Positions 34,435-42,713 of a stretch of DNA of 64,000 nt are shown here, piece by piece. The stretch covers positions 11,656,001-11,720,000 of the forward strand of contig NZ_CP108081.1 in the NCBI RefSeq assembly GCF_036182465.1, written 5' to 3'. Within the stretch, counting starts at the first letter, position 1, and the number at the start of each line of letters is the position of its first letter. This DNA comes from Streptomyces sp. NBC_00258. Its GTDB lineage: Bacteria; Actinomycetota; Actinomycetes; Streptomycetales; Streptomycetaceae. The translations under genes were made by a program, and so were the position numbers. The notes beneath the pieces were generated by a model. That model worked only from the letters and a program-made list of their open reading frames with translations. It was not told the origin of the DNA and did no database searches.

Positions 34435-35385
34435 GTGCTCGGGTTTCGGGATCCAGTGGCTGACGCGATCGGCCTGCTCAGGCCCCGCACGGTGATCGGG
34501 CCCAACCTCCGGGCCGTGGGTGAGTGGGCGTTGCGCTTCGACACGTTCTTGCACGTGCGGATCGGCGGCCTCGTGCGCGGCACGTGCTGGTTGATCCTCG
34601 AAGGGCACGAGCCGGTGCTCCTGCATGAGGGCGACACCTTCATGCTGGGCAACCCCCCGCCTTACGTGCTGGCCAGCACGCTCGACGCAAGCCCGCGCCC
34701 TGCGGATCAGGTGTGGGCGGGTGCCGAAGACGGGTTCGTGCGGATCGGCCCGGAGTCCGAGGAGGACCTCTACCTCTGCGTCGGGCATATCGCGTTCGAC
34801 GACAGTAACGCGGCCCTCCTGACCGATCTTCTGCCGCCGCTCGTGATCGTCCGCGTGGACGATCCTCATGGCGGGCGGCTCGCGCAGCTGATCGATCTCC
34901 TGGCCACCGAGGTCGGTGTCGCCGCCGTCGGCGGCCCGCTGGTGCAGAACCACCTCGCACAGATCCTGCTCGTGCACATGCTGCGTGCTCACGCCGGTCA
35001 GACGGATCGGCCCACCGGCTGGCTGGGCGCCCTGAACGAGGACGGCATCGGCGCCGCCCTGCGTGCCGTGCACGCGGACGTTGCCCACTCCTGGACCCTC
35101 AAGGAGCTCGCCGAGATCAGCCACATGTCGCGTTCCGCCTTCGCCCAGGCCTTCAAGAGCCACGTCGGTGTCCCGCCGTTGGAGTACCTGATCCAATGGC
35201 GCATGAGCCTGGCGCGCGACGCCCTCGCCCGCGACACTCTGTCGATCTCCGAGCTCGCACGGGCCACCGGCTACCTGTCCGAGAGCGCGTTCAGCACCGC
35301 GTTCCGCCGCGTGGTCGGCTCATCGCCCGCGCAGTTCCGGAACCAGGCACGGCAGCCACCACGCTCGGCCGCGAACGGAAGCTGA
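34435..35385 (+). CDS. AraC-family transcriptional regulator with N-terminal cupin
   Basis: 316 residues from a GTG at 34435 (AGGAGGTG just upstream). Residues 1-190 are an AraC_binding/Cupin_6 type sensor (FDTFLHVRIGGLVRGTCWLI, LHEGDTFMLGNPPPYVLAS). Residues about 205-305 hold the two helix-turn-helix units: WTLKELAEISHMSRSAFAQA, FKSHVGVPPLEYLIQWRMSL and LSISELARATGYLSESAFST with the closing FRRVVGSSPAQFR. It probably activates the divergent SDR gene in response to a small molecule. Confidence 0.88.
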   Translation: MLGFRDPVADAIGLLRPRTVIGPNLRAVGEWALRFDTFLHVRIGGLVRGTCWLILEGHEPVLLHEGDTFMLGNPPPYVLASTLDASPRPADQVWAGAEDGFVRIGPESEEDLYLCVGHIAFDDSNAALLTDLLPPLVIVRVDDPHGGRLAQLIDLLATEVGVAAVGGPLVQNHLAQILLVHMLRAHAGQTDRPTGWLGALNEDGIGAALRAVHADVAHSWTLKELAEISHMSRSAFAQAFKSHVGVPPLEYLIQWRMSLARDALARDTLSISELARATGYLSESAFSTAFRRVVGSSPAQFRNQARQPPRSAANGS

Positions 35386-35865
35386 AGGAGGCGTCCTGCG
35401 CTCAGCTGCGCCGCTCACGCTGGCGACGAAGACACCAGCACACCGCCCGCCGTCAATAAACCGCCGCTAGTGATATGCGCGGTAAAGCATGCTGAAACGG
35501 TCAGCGCGAACCAGCCCTCGGGCTTGCGCGATGTCCCTGCCTGACAGCCCGCTGGTCGGGAGAGCCTCCCCGCCCGCCCACGCCGGCGCCTCGGACGTCC
35601 AACGCGAGAACCAGAAGTCGTTCCTGACCATCTACATTCCCGACCCGCAGTGATAGCGGTACTCCTACTCACGGAGTCGAAACTGGACACGCCGGACAGT
35701 GGCCTGTCGACACCGGTCCCTGATCGCCCCGATCCGCCAGTGTTTCGGATTCCGACCGGGTCGTGGGGTGCAATCCGGAAATCGGCATGAGCGGACGTTC
35801 GCGGCGCGCGACCAGCGGCTGTCGGCCGGTCCGGTCCCGTCAGCTGCGATTCTGCGCTCTTGAGG
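35386..35865. other. About 480 bases without a supportable gene
   Basis: Only a short possible tail, VQRENQKSFLTIYIPDPQ before a TGA at about 35653, looks protein-like. No start or homologous neighbour was found. Confidence 0.35.
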
Positions 35866-36500
<635 letters not shown>

Positions 36501-36576
36501 CCTCGTAGCCCAGTTCCGCTTCACGGACCGATGGCCCTGTCTGACCAGCTCGCCTGAACGCCCAAGATCGACGCTA

Positions 36577-36590
36577 GTTGACGCGTCAAT
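36577..36590. promoter_or_regulatory. Putative MarR-type operator, hydrolase promoter site 1
   Basis: GTTGACGCGTCAAT; 13 of 14 match to the ideal GTTGACGCGTCAAC. It lies between the divergent oxidoreductase remnant and the hydrolase at 36736. Confidence 0.55.
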
Positions 36591-36607
36591 CACTGGCATC
36601 TAGCGTA

Positions 36608-36621
36608 GGTGACGCGTCAAC
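36608..36621. promoter_or_regulatory. Putative MarR-type operator, hydrolase promoter site 2
   Basis: GGTGACGCGTCAAC; 13 of 14 match. It starts 31 bases after site 1, three helical turns, so both sites face the same side of the DNA. Confidence 0.55.
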
Positions 36622-36735
36622 CAAATGGTTTTGGGTTCCCGGCCCGGTCAGCCCGCGGCTGGCTCGCTGCGGGGCATCGAGACGTGGGTGCGCTGCCGGA
36701 GGCCCGCGGACGCAAAGTTCCAGGAGGGGAATCTC

Positions 36736-37392
36736 GTGAGTACTGAGAACAAGGCCGGACTCGGCGCGCTGCTGACGCCCGAGGAGAGCGTGCTCGCCCT
36801 CATCGACCACCAGCCGTTCCAGGTCGCCAACCTGCACAGCCACGAACCGACGATGGTCATCAACAACGCCGTCGGGCTCGCCAAGGCCGCCAAAGTGTTC
36901 GACGTTCCGACCATTCTGACAACCGTCCTGGAGGAGCGCGGTGGCCTTCTTATCCAGGGTCTGCAGGATGTGTTCCCGGAGCAGAAGCCGATCAACAGGA
37001 CCTTCATCAACACCTGGCAGGACCAGCGTGTCGTGGATGCCGTCAAGGCGACAGGACGCAAGAAGCTGATCATCGCCGGCCTCTGGACGGAGATCTGTGT
37101 GGCCATGCCGGCGATACAGGCGGCGGGCGAGGGCTTCGAGGTCTTTGTCGTCACCGACGCGTCGGGCGGCGTCTCGAAGGAGGCTCACGACATGGCGGTG
37201 CAGCGCATGATCCAGGCGGGCGTGGTCCCGATCACCTGGATGGCCGTGCTGGGCGAGTGGCAGCGCGACTGGGCCCGCGAGAAGACCGTGCAGGGCGCGG
37301 CCGAGGTCCAAGCGCAGCACGGCGGTGCCAGCGGTGTCGCCTTCGCCTGGGAGATGCAACTCCTGGCCACGCCCACCGGAAGCGAGGCATGA
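36736..37392 (+). CDS. Isochorismatase-like (YcaC-type) cysteine hydrolase
   Basis: 218 residues from the GTG at 36736 behind AGGAGGGG. The catalytic triad of the family can be read: Asp24 in VLALIDHQPFQ, Lys84 in PEQKPINRTFINTW and Cys121 in IIAGLWTEICVAMPA, with the non-proline cis-peptide region before the Cys. Length and the DxxQ start fit the YcaC group of octameric amidohydrolases of unknown substrate rather than true isochorismatases. Two strong MarR-type sites lie 115-159 bases upstream, so it is a likely member of the redox-gene regulon. Confidence 0.82.
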   Translation: MSTENKAGLGALLTPEESVLALIDHQPFQVANLHSHEPTMVINNAVGLAKAAKVFDVPTILTTVLEERGGLLIQGLQDVFPEQKPINRTFINTWQDQRVVDAVKATGRKKLIIAGLWTEICVAMPAIQAAGEGFEVFVVTDASGGVSKEAHDMAVQRMIQAGVVPITWMAVLGEWQRDWAREKTVQGAAEVQAQHGGASGVAFAWEMQLLATPTGSEA

Positions 37393-37509
37393 CATCGTCG
37401 CCCCTCGGCACCGATCCGTATCGGATACTGCCTGTCGTTGACCGGTTCCCTCGCGGACAACAGCCGGTCGGCCTGTCTCGCTCATGAAATCTGGCGTGCG
37501 GACGTCAAC

Positions 37510-37623
37510 AGCCGAGACGGACTTCGCGGCCGTCCTGTTGAGTTCGTCCGGTACGACGACCAAGGGAATGCCGACAACGTTCCCAGGATCTACGAGCGGC
37601 TGATCGACAACGGCACCGCCTGA
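37510..37623 (+). pseudogene. Branched-chain amino acid ABC transporter binding protein fragment
   Basis: NSRDGLRGRPVEFVRYDDQG and NVPRIYERLIDNGTA correspond to the 'GxxGRPVELVxYDDQsnPxnvpxxyerLid' region of periplasmic Leu/Ile/Val-type binding proteins. No signal peptide or remaining domain is present; it ends at a TGA. Confidence 0.55.
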
Positions 37624-37625
37624 CC

Positions 37626-38254
37626 GGACTGCCGCTGCGTGACTTCGTGCACCAGCACAACGTCCAGCTCCTCGGCGCCGACCTCCAGATCGGGCTGCGT
37701 GACGCCGACGGCGAACGGGTCGTCGGCGTCATCGCACCGACACGCGATTTCGATCCCTCGACACTCGATCACGACACCGCCGCCTACAGGCCCTTCACCG
37801 GCCCCTCGTTCGACGCCGGTGCGGCCAACACCACGGCCTGGCGCGCCGCAGACCTGGGCGCGGCCAACGGACACGGCAACGCCCTGTTTGTCGCCGAGAT
37901 CCTTGCCCCCATCGCCCGCGCAGGGGCCGCCGCCCATGGTCAGCTCCTCAAGCCCAACACCATCGGGCACATCCTCGACGAGCAGTCCAATGGCGTGAAC
38001 CTCGTCAACGGACTCCATCTGCGATGGGGCATGGGATACGCACTGCCCGACCGGCGCACCCTGTCCTGATTCCCTGACAGCCGCATTGCGTTCTGGGGAG
38101 GCCGGGGCGGCTCGATGGCGATCATGGACCGCGGCCGGCGCGTGACAACAGCTACGTCATGAACGACATGGGGGCCGCCATTCTCGGCTCACGGCGGGCC
38201 ACGTCATGTACCACCGCCATCTACCAGGCCCTTGGTGACGGCAACCTGTCCTGA
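37626..38254 (+). pseudogene. Beta-lactamase-family serine hydrolase, C-terminal remnant
   Basis: AYRPFTGPSFDAGAANTTAW, LGAANGHGNALFVAEILAPI, IGHILDEQSNGVNLVNGLHL and RWGMGYALP match the second half of EstB/class C beta-lactamase-like hydrolases. After a stop and frame changes the end continues FWGGRGGSMAIMD, SYVMNDMG and AIYQALGDGNLS. The SxxK and YxN catalytic region is absent. Confidence 0.6.
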
Positions 38255-38306
38255 CCAGCCCACCATCGGCGTTGCGAGCACGAATCAGGGAGGAAAGGAA
38301 ACACTG

Positions 38307-38400
38307 ATGACCACACCAGAGCATCCGGCACTACTGAGTGCCGAACAGCTTTCCGAGACCTTGCGTGACCCGAAGCTTTGAGTTCTGGACGCCTCGACCT
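38307..38400 (+). pseudogene. Rhodanese-type sulfurtransferase, N-terminal remnant
   Basis: Behind GGAGGAAAGGAAACACTG the ATG at 38307 gives MTTPEHPALLSAEQLSETLR, DPKL, stop, VLDAST, stop. This is the start of a thiosulfate/3-mercaptopyruvate sulfurtransferase ('VSAEWLxxxLxDPxLRVLDAS'); the arginine codon CGA has become TGA. Nothing of the catalytic Cys domain remains. Confidence 0.5.
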
Positions 38401-38534
38401 GAATTCGGCCCGGGACGCTCTTCCCTCCACTGCGTTGCGTCTTGAAGCATGTGGGGGGGCGAAGAGCGTGTGTCAGGGCCCCGCGGCCGAAGCCGCCGGC
38501 CTGGCGGCCGTCCAGACCGGCGGACGGGGCGATG

Positions 38535-39140
38535 TCACGCAGGGACGCCGAGCGGCGGGTGCTCGAGCACGCGGGGCTTGTACTCGACCAGCTGGATGCG
38601 GCTGTCGAAGGTGCGGTGCTCGATCATCTCGAGGGCAACGTCCGGATAGCCGTCGTAGATGCGTTCCTCGCCCGTGGCCCCGGTGATCACCGGGAACATC
38701 ACGACCCGGAAGCGGTCGACGAGTCCGGCTCGTAGCAGGGACCGGCACAGGCTGAGGCTGCCGATCGTGCTGAGGAGCCCCGAGCCACTCGACTTCATGG
38801 CGCGGACCGCCTCGACGGCGCCGTCACGGACAAGTGTGGAGTTGGCCCACGTCAGTGGCTCCTCGAGTGAGGAGGAGAACACCACCTTGGACGCTTGCGT
38901 GAGTTCGTCGACGGACGCCTCTTCTTCGGGCCTGAACTCGTCTTGGCCAGTCGGGACCTCGCCTGCCGCGAAGCCCGACATCAGGCGGTAGGTGTTCGCT
39001 CCCATCAGGTAGGTGGCCTCGGGCTGCTCGCCGAGCCATGCGAGGTACTCCGGACCCTCGAGGCCCCAGAACCCGGGCCATCCCTCTCCCGATGCGTAGC
39101 CGTCGAGGGAGGTGATGAAGTCGATGAGAAGTTCCGACAT
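38535..39140 (-). CDS. RibD C-terminal/dihydrofolate reductase-fold protein
   Basis: 201 residues. The N-terminal strand-loop SELLIDFITSLDGYASGEGW is the DHFR-like NADPH-binding start, followed by YLMGANTYRLMSGFA, SKVVFSSSLEEPLTWANSTL and a second nucleotide loop GSGLLSTIGSLSLCRSLLRA, ending LVDRFRVVMFPVITGATGEE. It belongs to the stand-alone 'dihydrofolate reductase family' proteins, which are pteridine or unknown reductases rather than riboflavin enzymes. It has no neighbours in a common unit; fragments of lost genes lie on both sides. Confidence 0.82.
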   Translation of the reverse strand: MSELLIDFITSLDGYASGEGWPGFWGLEGPEYLAWLGEQPEATYLMGANTYRLMSGFAAGEVPTGQDEFRPEEEASVDELTQASKVVFSSSLEEPLTWANSTLVRDGAVEAVRAMKSSGSGLLSTIGSLSLCRSLLRAGLVDRFRVVMFPVITGATGEERIYDGYPDVALEMIEHRTFDSRIQLVEYKPRVLEHPPLGVPA

Positions 39141-39471
39141 GGCGATGTCCTTTCCTGGGGTGTCACGAGCTTGGACCGGCCCGGAGCCACAAACTCATCG
39201 GCCACGGTGTGGAGAAACGAGAAAACTCATGACGCAGCAGCCGATCAGGTCTGCGGAGCGGCACTGCTTCGGAGGGCCGGAGCCCCACATGAGTGCGCTA
39301 TGCACGCAATCGGGTAATGGTCTCCAAGCGATTGGGGACGACGGTTTGTGTTCTGTCAAAGCCTCAGCTCAGCCGCACCCGCGAACGGCCCACCCCGCTC
39401 TACTGGGTGATCGGTGAAGCCTCGCTGCCCGACGTCGACAGCGGGTGCTTCATCGGATTCCTCCGTGGATA
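39141..39471. other. Non-coding stretch
   Basis: No frame with a credible start or homologous sequence; it separates the RibD-like gene from IS605 debris. Confidence 0.4.
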
Positions 39472-39491
39472 CTCCGCCGTTCAGGGCGGAG
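39472..39491 (+). repeat. Hairpin resembling an IS200/IS605-family end
   Basis: CTCCGCC and GGCGGAG form a 7-bp stem with a 6-base GTTCAG loop, the style of subterminal hairpins at IS200/IS605 right ends. It is 120 bases before a tnpB start fragment. Confidence 0.35.
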
Positions 39492-39611
39492 GGGAAATGG
39501 ACTCCTGCGGAGCAGGGAAACGAGCTGGGATTCGCCGCCAGGGTGGATCGCGGTGCCCTCACCAGCAGGTTTTGCCCCTACTTGTGAACCCACTAGTTTG
39601 TGAGAGTGACC

Positions 39612-39650
39612 GTGAACCACGTGAAGCGGGCGTTCAAGTACCGCTTTTAA
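39612..39650 (+). pseudogene. IS605-type tnpB start fragment
   Basis: From the GTG at 39612 the frame reads VNHVKRAFKYRF then TAA. 'xxxxKRAFKYRFYP' is the near-universal beginning of Streptomyces TnpB/OrfB proteins. Only 12 codons remain. Confidence 0.5.
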
Positions 39651-39669
39651 GCGTCGCACCGCGACGGTT

Positions 39670-39704
39670 CCGGAGGGGCCCCTGCTGCGCGACGGCCCCT
39701 CCGG
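39670..39704. terminator. Strong hairpin, terminator-like
   Basis: An 11-bp perfect stem (CCGGAGGGGCC and GGCCCCTCCGG) encloses a 13-base loop. It could be a terminator or part of the neighbouring IS605 debris. Confidence 0.45.
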
Positions 39705-39858
39705 GCATTCCGAGGCGATCGGTGCTTCGTTCGCCGATCTGTTTCATGCGTTTCTTCCTTGGAAAATCACACTCCGTTACTTGCTATACAAGTAGCATCG
39801 CGGGGCGGGGAGCGCATCCGGAGTGCGCCTCGGTCACACTTATGCCGTGCCTGGAGGA

Positions 39859-40227
39859 ATGAGACGTGCCAAGAAGCCGAGCAGCTTCGTCGTCAACGGC
39901 GACTGGCCGCACGCCGTGATGGAGCCACATCGAGGTGCCCTCGTCGCGCAGGCCATAGCCCGCAGGCTCGCAGAGGCGATGGCGGAGCAGGGAACCAGCG
40001 CCAATGCCCTCGCGAAGAAGAGCGGTGTCAATCGACAGGTCATTACCAACGTGATCAATGGCACCGTCTGGCCCGACATGCTGACTGTCGTGGACCTGGA
40101 GGGTGCCCTGAGTGTCCTGCTCTGGCCCGACCACACGCAGTGGAGGATCCCTGAGCCGGGCCAGCCGGGCGACCAAGCCGCCTCCGAGGAGGGAGCCCCT
40201 CGGTCGAGTCGCGACGGGGGCGTCTGA
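39859..40227 (+). CDS. XRE-type helix-turn-helix DNA-binding protein
   Basis: 122 residues from the ATG at 39859; a GTG at 39847 is an in-frame alternative. The N-terminal arm (RRAKKPSSFVVNGDWPHAVM) is followed by an XRE-type domain: LVAQAIARRLAEAMAEQGTS, ANALAKKSGVNRQVITNVIN with the turn and recognition helix, and TVWPDMLTVVDLEGALSVLL. The C-terminal tail is acidic, glycine-rich and probably disordered. No sensor domain is attached. Upstream is IS605 debris and downstream a broken helicase gene, so its target is unclear. Confidence 0.7.
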   Translation: MRRAKKPSSFVVNGDWPHAVMEPHRGALVAQAIARRLAEAMAEQGTSANALAKKSGVNRQVITNVINGTVWPDMLTVVDLEGALSVLLWPDHTQWRIPEPGQPGDQAASEEGAPRSSRDGGV

Positions 40228-40479
40228 GGGGCCCTCGGCCGCATCAGCACAGAGATCGCCATCGCGCGCTCCGAAGCCCCACCGATCCCGTAGCGGATCA
40301 ACGGATAGTGCACGGATTTCGTACTTCGCCGGGTTGGGCATGCCCAGTGCTGAAAGCTTACGGCTGTTGGTCGGTGGGCGGCGAGGGCCTACGTCTCATG
40401 ACTGTTGCCCTGTACAAGGAGGGCGGATCACGGCGGGTACCTCCCTGATCTGCCCGGTGCGGTGGCCAGTTCAGGCAGC

Positions 40480-41090
40480 TCCAGCTGAGGCTCTGACAGC
40501 CTTCAGCTCGGGAAAGGCGTCCTCCCTGACCTCCCTGACGGCACGTCCGGCCGGCGGACGGGGACGTTGACCCAGCAACTTCCCGAGGATGTATCGGTAG
40601 GGGCCGCGGTCGGGTGTCCCGTAAACCGTGAGGCCGTCGTACGCGACAGCGTTGCTGATGGTGAACATGGGGGGCGTCGCAGCGCCGATGAATCCGCAGC
40701 GGGGAGCCGACCCAGGCTTCGAGCGAGCCGTCGGGCAACTCGGCCGGCAGGAGTGTGCCGTAGTGGTTCGTGCGGTCGGCGACCTGGTGGACGACGTGCG
40801 GCCCGGTGCCCACTCCTCGGCCACCCCATACTCGTCGCGCAGTGGGCGCTGCGAGGTCCAGGGCAGGCTCGTCACGGGCAGTTGCAGCGGGTGGCCGACG
40901 ACGACCGTAGACGGGCCCGCCACATGCCTCCGACGGCCATCTGCAGAGTGGCCCTTCCCCGCCTCGTCGATGAATAGCCAGCCCAGCGCCTCCTGGTCGA
41001 GGCGGTCGAAGACCCGGTCGAGTGAGGCGAGCGTCTACTCTTCCAGCACAGCGAAGTACCCCGCGCGGACACCAACCCGACCAAGCCCTA
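40480..41090 (-). pseudogene. Superfamily 1 DNA/RNA helicase, C-terminal remnant with frameshifts
   Basis: Reading the minus strand, ALGWLFIDEAGKG (the DEAG Walker B box), GPSTVVVGHPLQLPVTSLPW (motif III 'GDPxQLxPV', with Asp changed to His), RDEYGVAEEW, then in another frame VADRTNHYGTLLPAELPDGS, then MFTISNAVAYDGLTVYGTPD. This order is that of UPF1/AAA_12-type helicases of actinobacterial multidomain proteins. The ATP-binding Walker A part is missing and frames change at least twice. Confidence 0.6.
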
Positions 41091-41891
41091 CTCAGGCTTT
41101 CGGCCGGATACACGCATGCTGACAGAGCCGAGCCGGTCGAACTCGGCCCGGAACACGGCACCTGGTTTCAGTGGTACGGCGGCGTGCAGAGCACCCGTCA
41201 GGATCTGGTGCCCGGGTTCCAGGGCGGCGCCGCGTTCGCCGAGGGTGTTGGCCAACCAGGCCACGACCGCGAACGGATTACCCAATACGGCGGAGCCGAC
41301 GCCGGCGTCGATGAGTTCACCGTCGCGAGTCAGTCTCATCCCGATCAGTCGGGTGTCGATGTCAGTCAGCGGCACGGTCCTGCGGGAGGTCACCATCGCT
41401 CCGCTGGAACCGAGATCGGCGACCGTGTCCGCCAACTTGATCCGCCAGTCGATGATCCTGGAGTCGACAATTTCCATGGCTGCCGTGGCCCCGGTGATCG
41501 CGCGGCGGGCCTCGGCGATATCGACCCCGGGGCCTTGCAGGTGTTTTCCGACGACGAGGGCTATCTCGGACTCGACCCGGGGAGCGATGAAGCGGCTCAG
41601 GGGGATGGTGTCGCCGTCGAGATAGAGGGTCGAGGCGAACACGGGCCCGTGGAAGGGGGTATCGATGCCGAGCTGACGTTGCATGGCGATGGACGTTGCT
41701 CCCACCTTGTAACCGATGACCCGGTTGCCGTCATCAATGAGCAGGTCGACTAGATCTTGCTGGACGGCGTAGCCGGCGGTCAGATTCAGCGACGGCTCGG
41801 AGTCGGTCAGCGGGGGGATCGGCACTCGTGTACGGAGAGCTTCATGGACGGCCAATGCCCTTGCTCTCGTAAGGCCATCGAATGAGAACAT
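41088..41891 (-). CDS. 2-keto-4-pentenoate hydratase-like (FAH superfamily) protein
   Basis: 267 residues. The sequence follows the MhpD/4-oxalocrotonate decarboxylase group: LNLTAGYAVQQDLVDLLIDD, RVIGYKVGATSIAMQRQLG, GPVFASTLYLDG, then the metal site ESEIALVVGKHL (E-x-E with a later D), AAMEIVDSRIIDW, and VLGNPFAVVAWLANTLGE. These enzymes hydrate or decarboxylate 2-keto-4-enoates in aromatic meta-cleavage, needing Mg2+. It is divergent from the NRPS cluster with a 468-base AT-richer gap. Whether it belongs to that cluster (for example, handling an aromatic precursor) is undecided. Confidence 0.82.
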   Translation of the reverse strand: MFSFDGLTRARALAVHEALRTRVPIPPLTDSEPSLNLTAGYAVQQDLVDLLIDDGNRVIGYKVGATSIAMQRQLGIDTPFHGPVFASTLYLDGDTIPLSRFIAPRVESEIALVVGKHLQGPGVDIAEARRAITGATAAMEIVDSRIIDWRIKLADTVADLGSSGAMVTSRRTVPLTDIDTRLIGMRLTRDGELIDAGVGSAVLGNPFAVVAWLANTLGERGAALEPGHQILTGALHAAVPLKPGAVFRAEFDRLGSVSMRVSGRKPE

Positions 41892-42359
41892 AGATTACAT
41901 CTCTCCTTTATGTCTAAAAGTATGATTTGTGCGGATGGGATGGAGTGAGTGAAGGTGCTGTTCAGGCCCATCGTGACGTCGGTGGCGCTGCCGATTCGCC
42001 GACCGTTGTCCCTTCGGATCCTCCGAGGTCACCGCGCTGTTCTTGTGTAGCTGCCGAAATCTCTGGGGTGTCATTTCCGGACGCGCAGCGGTGATTTTCG
42101 TGGCCTGAAAACGCGATGCCTTCTACCTGTCTTTGAATGATTCATGAAGTATGGCATGAGCGCCACGGGGGGCCTTGACGTGCGGACGTGAAGAGCCTCA
42201 TTGTGTAAGCGTGAACGATCTAATGGTGATCGTTTGCGTGACGGGTTTCTTCCTCGTTCAATTCTGTGTCGAAAGTGTTGCGCCATGCGACTGTTTACGA
42301 ACAGTGGTCATTTCTCTTTGTGATCAGATTCTGGCTTCCGGGGGAAGGTTGAGGCAATC
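41892..42359. promoter_or_regulatory. AT-richer divergent promoter region at the cluster's left edge
   Basis: The 468 bases between the hydratase and the first cluster gene are clearly AT-richer than the rest of the window and contain the palindrome TGAATGATTCA at 42134-42144. GGGGGAAGG lies 10 bases before the ATG at 42360. Promoters for both directions are expected here, but I cannot place -10/-35 boxes with confidence. Confidence 0.4.
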
Positions 42360-42713
42360 ATGGTGACTGTCATCGAGACGTGGCGGCTCAAGCCGGAATT
42401 CGCGGACAGGGCTCTGGAGCTCATGCAGGAAATGGATGACTTGGTGGGTCCGCCGGCTCACGTCAACCCTGGTTGGTGCGAACATGGACGCTTCTTCCAG
42501 CTCCAGGATAATCATTCCGAGATCTGGATGAAATACACATGGCGGAGTCGCTCTGAGCATGAGGTGTTCATCGAGCGCGAGGAGTTAATTCTTGGTGACT
42601 TCTATGCCAAATATTGCGCTGGGCCACGGGGAATTATCTATCTGACCGAGCTCCCCGTCGATGTCGAGGCGACATCGGATCACGATGGCATCCAAAGGGC
42701 TGTGGATGCCTGA
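42360..42713 (+). CDS. Small dimeric alpha-beta barrel protein, antibiotic-monooxygenase-like
   Basis: 117 residues. VTVIETWRLKPEFADRALEL, EMDDLVGPPAHVNPGW and NHSEIWMKYTWRSRSEHEVF, IEREELILGDFYAKY fit the ferredoxin-like ABM/NIPSNAP-type fold in which an N-terminal strand, a long helix and a 'W' strand repeat. Members act as cofactor-free oxygenases, cyclases or simply ligand carriers; the function here is open. Codon 76 is TTA (42585-42587), so expression should depend on the bldA tRNA. It is the first gene of the cluster and overlaps the decarboxylase start by 8 bases. Confidence 0.55.
   Translation: MVTVIETWRLKPEFADRALELMQEMDDLVGPPAHVNPGWCEHGRFFQLQDNHSEIWMKYTWRSRSEHEVFIEREELILGDFYAKYCAGPRGIIYLTELPVDVEATSDHDGIQRAVDA

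Noticed and set aside
42134..42144. TGAATGATTCA as another copy of the MarR-type operator
   Set aside because: It shares only TGA/TCA with the 14-bp site, has a different length and centre; kept as a possible unrelated element.
42175..42366. Small hydrophobic peptide frame (LMVIVCVTGFFLVQF) just before the cluster
   Set aside because: No ribosome site, overlaps the well-placed start at 42360, and composition follows the AT-rich intergenic DNA.
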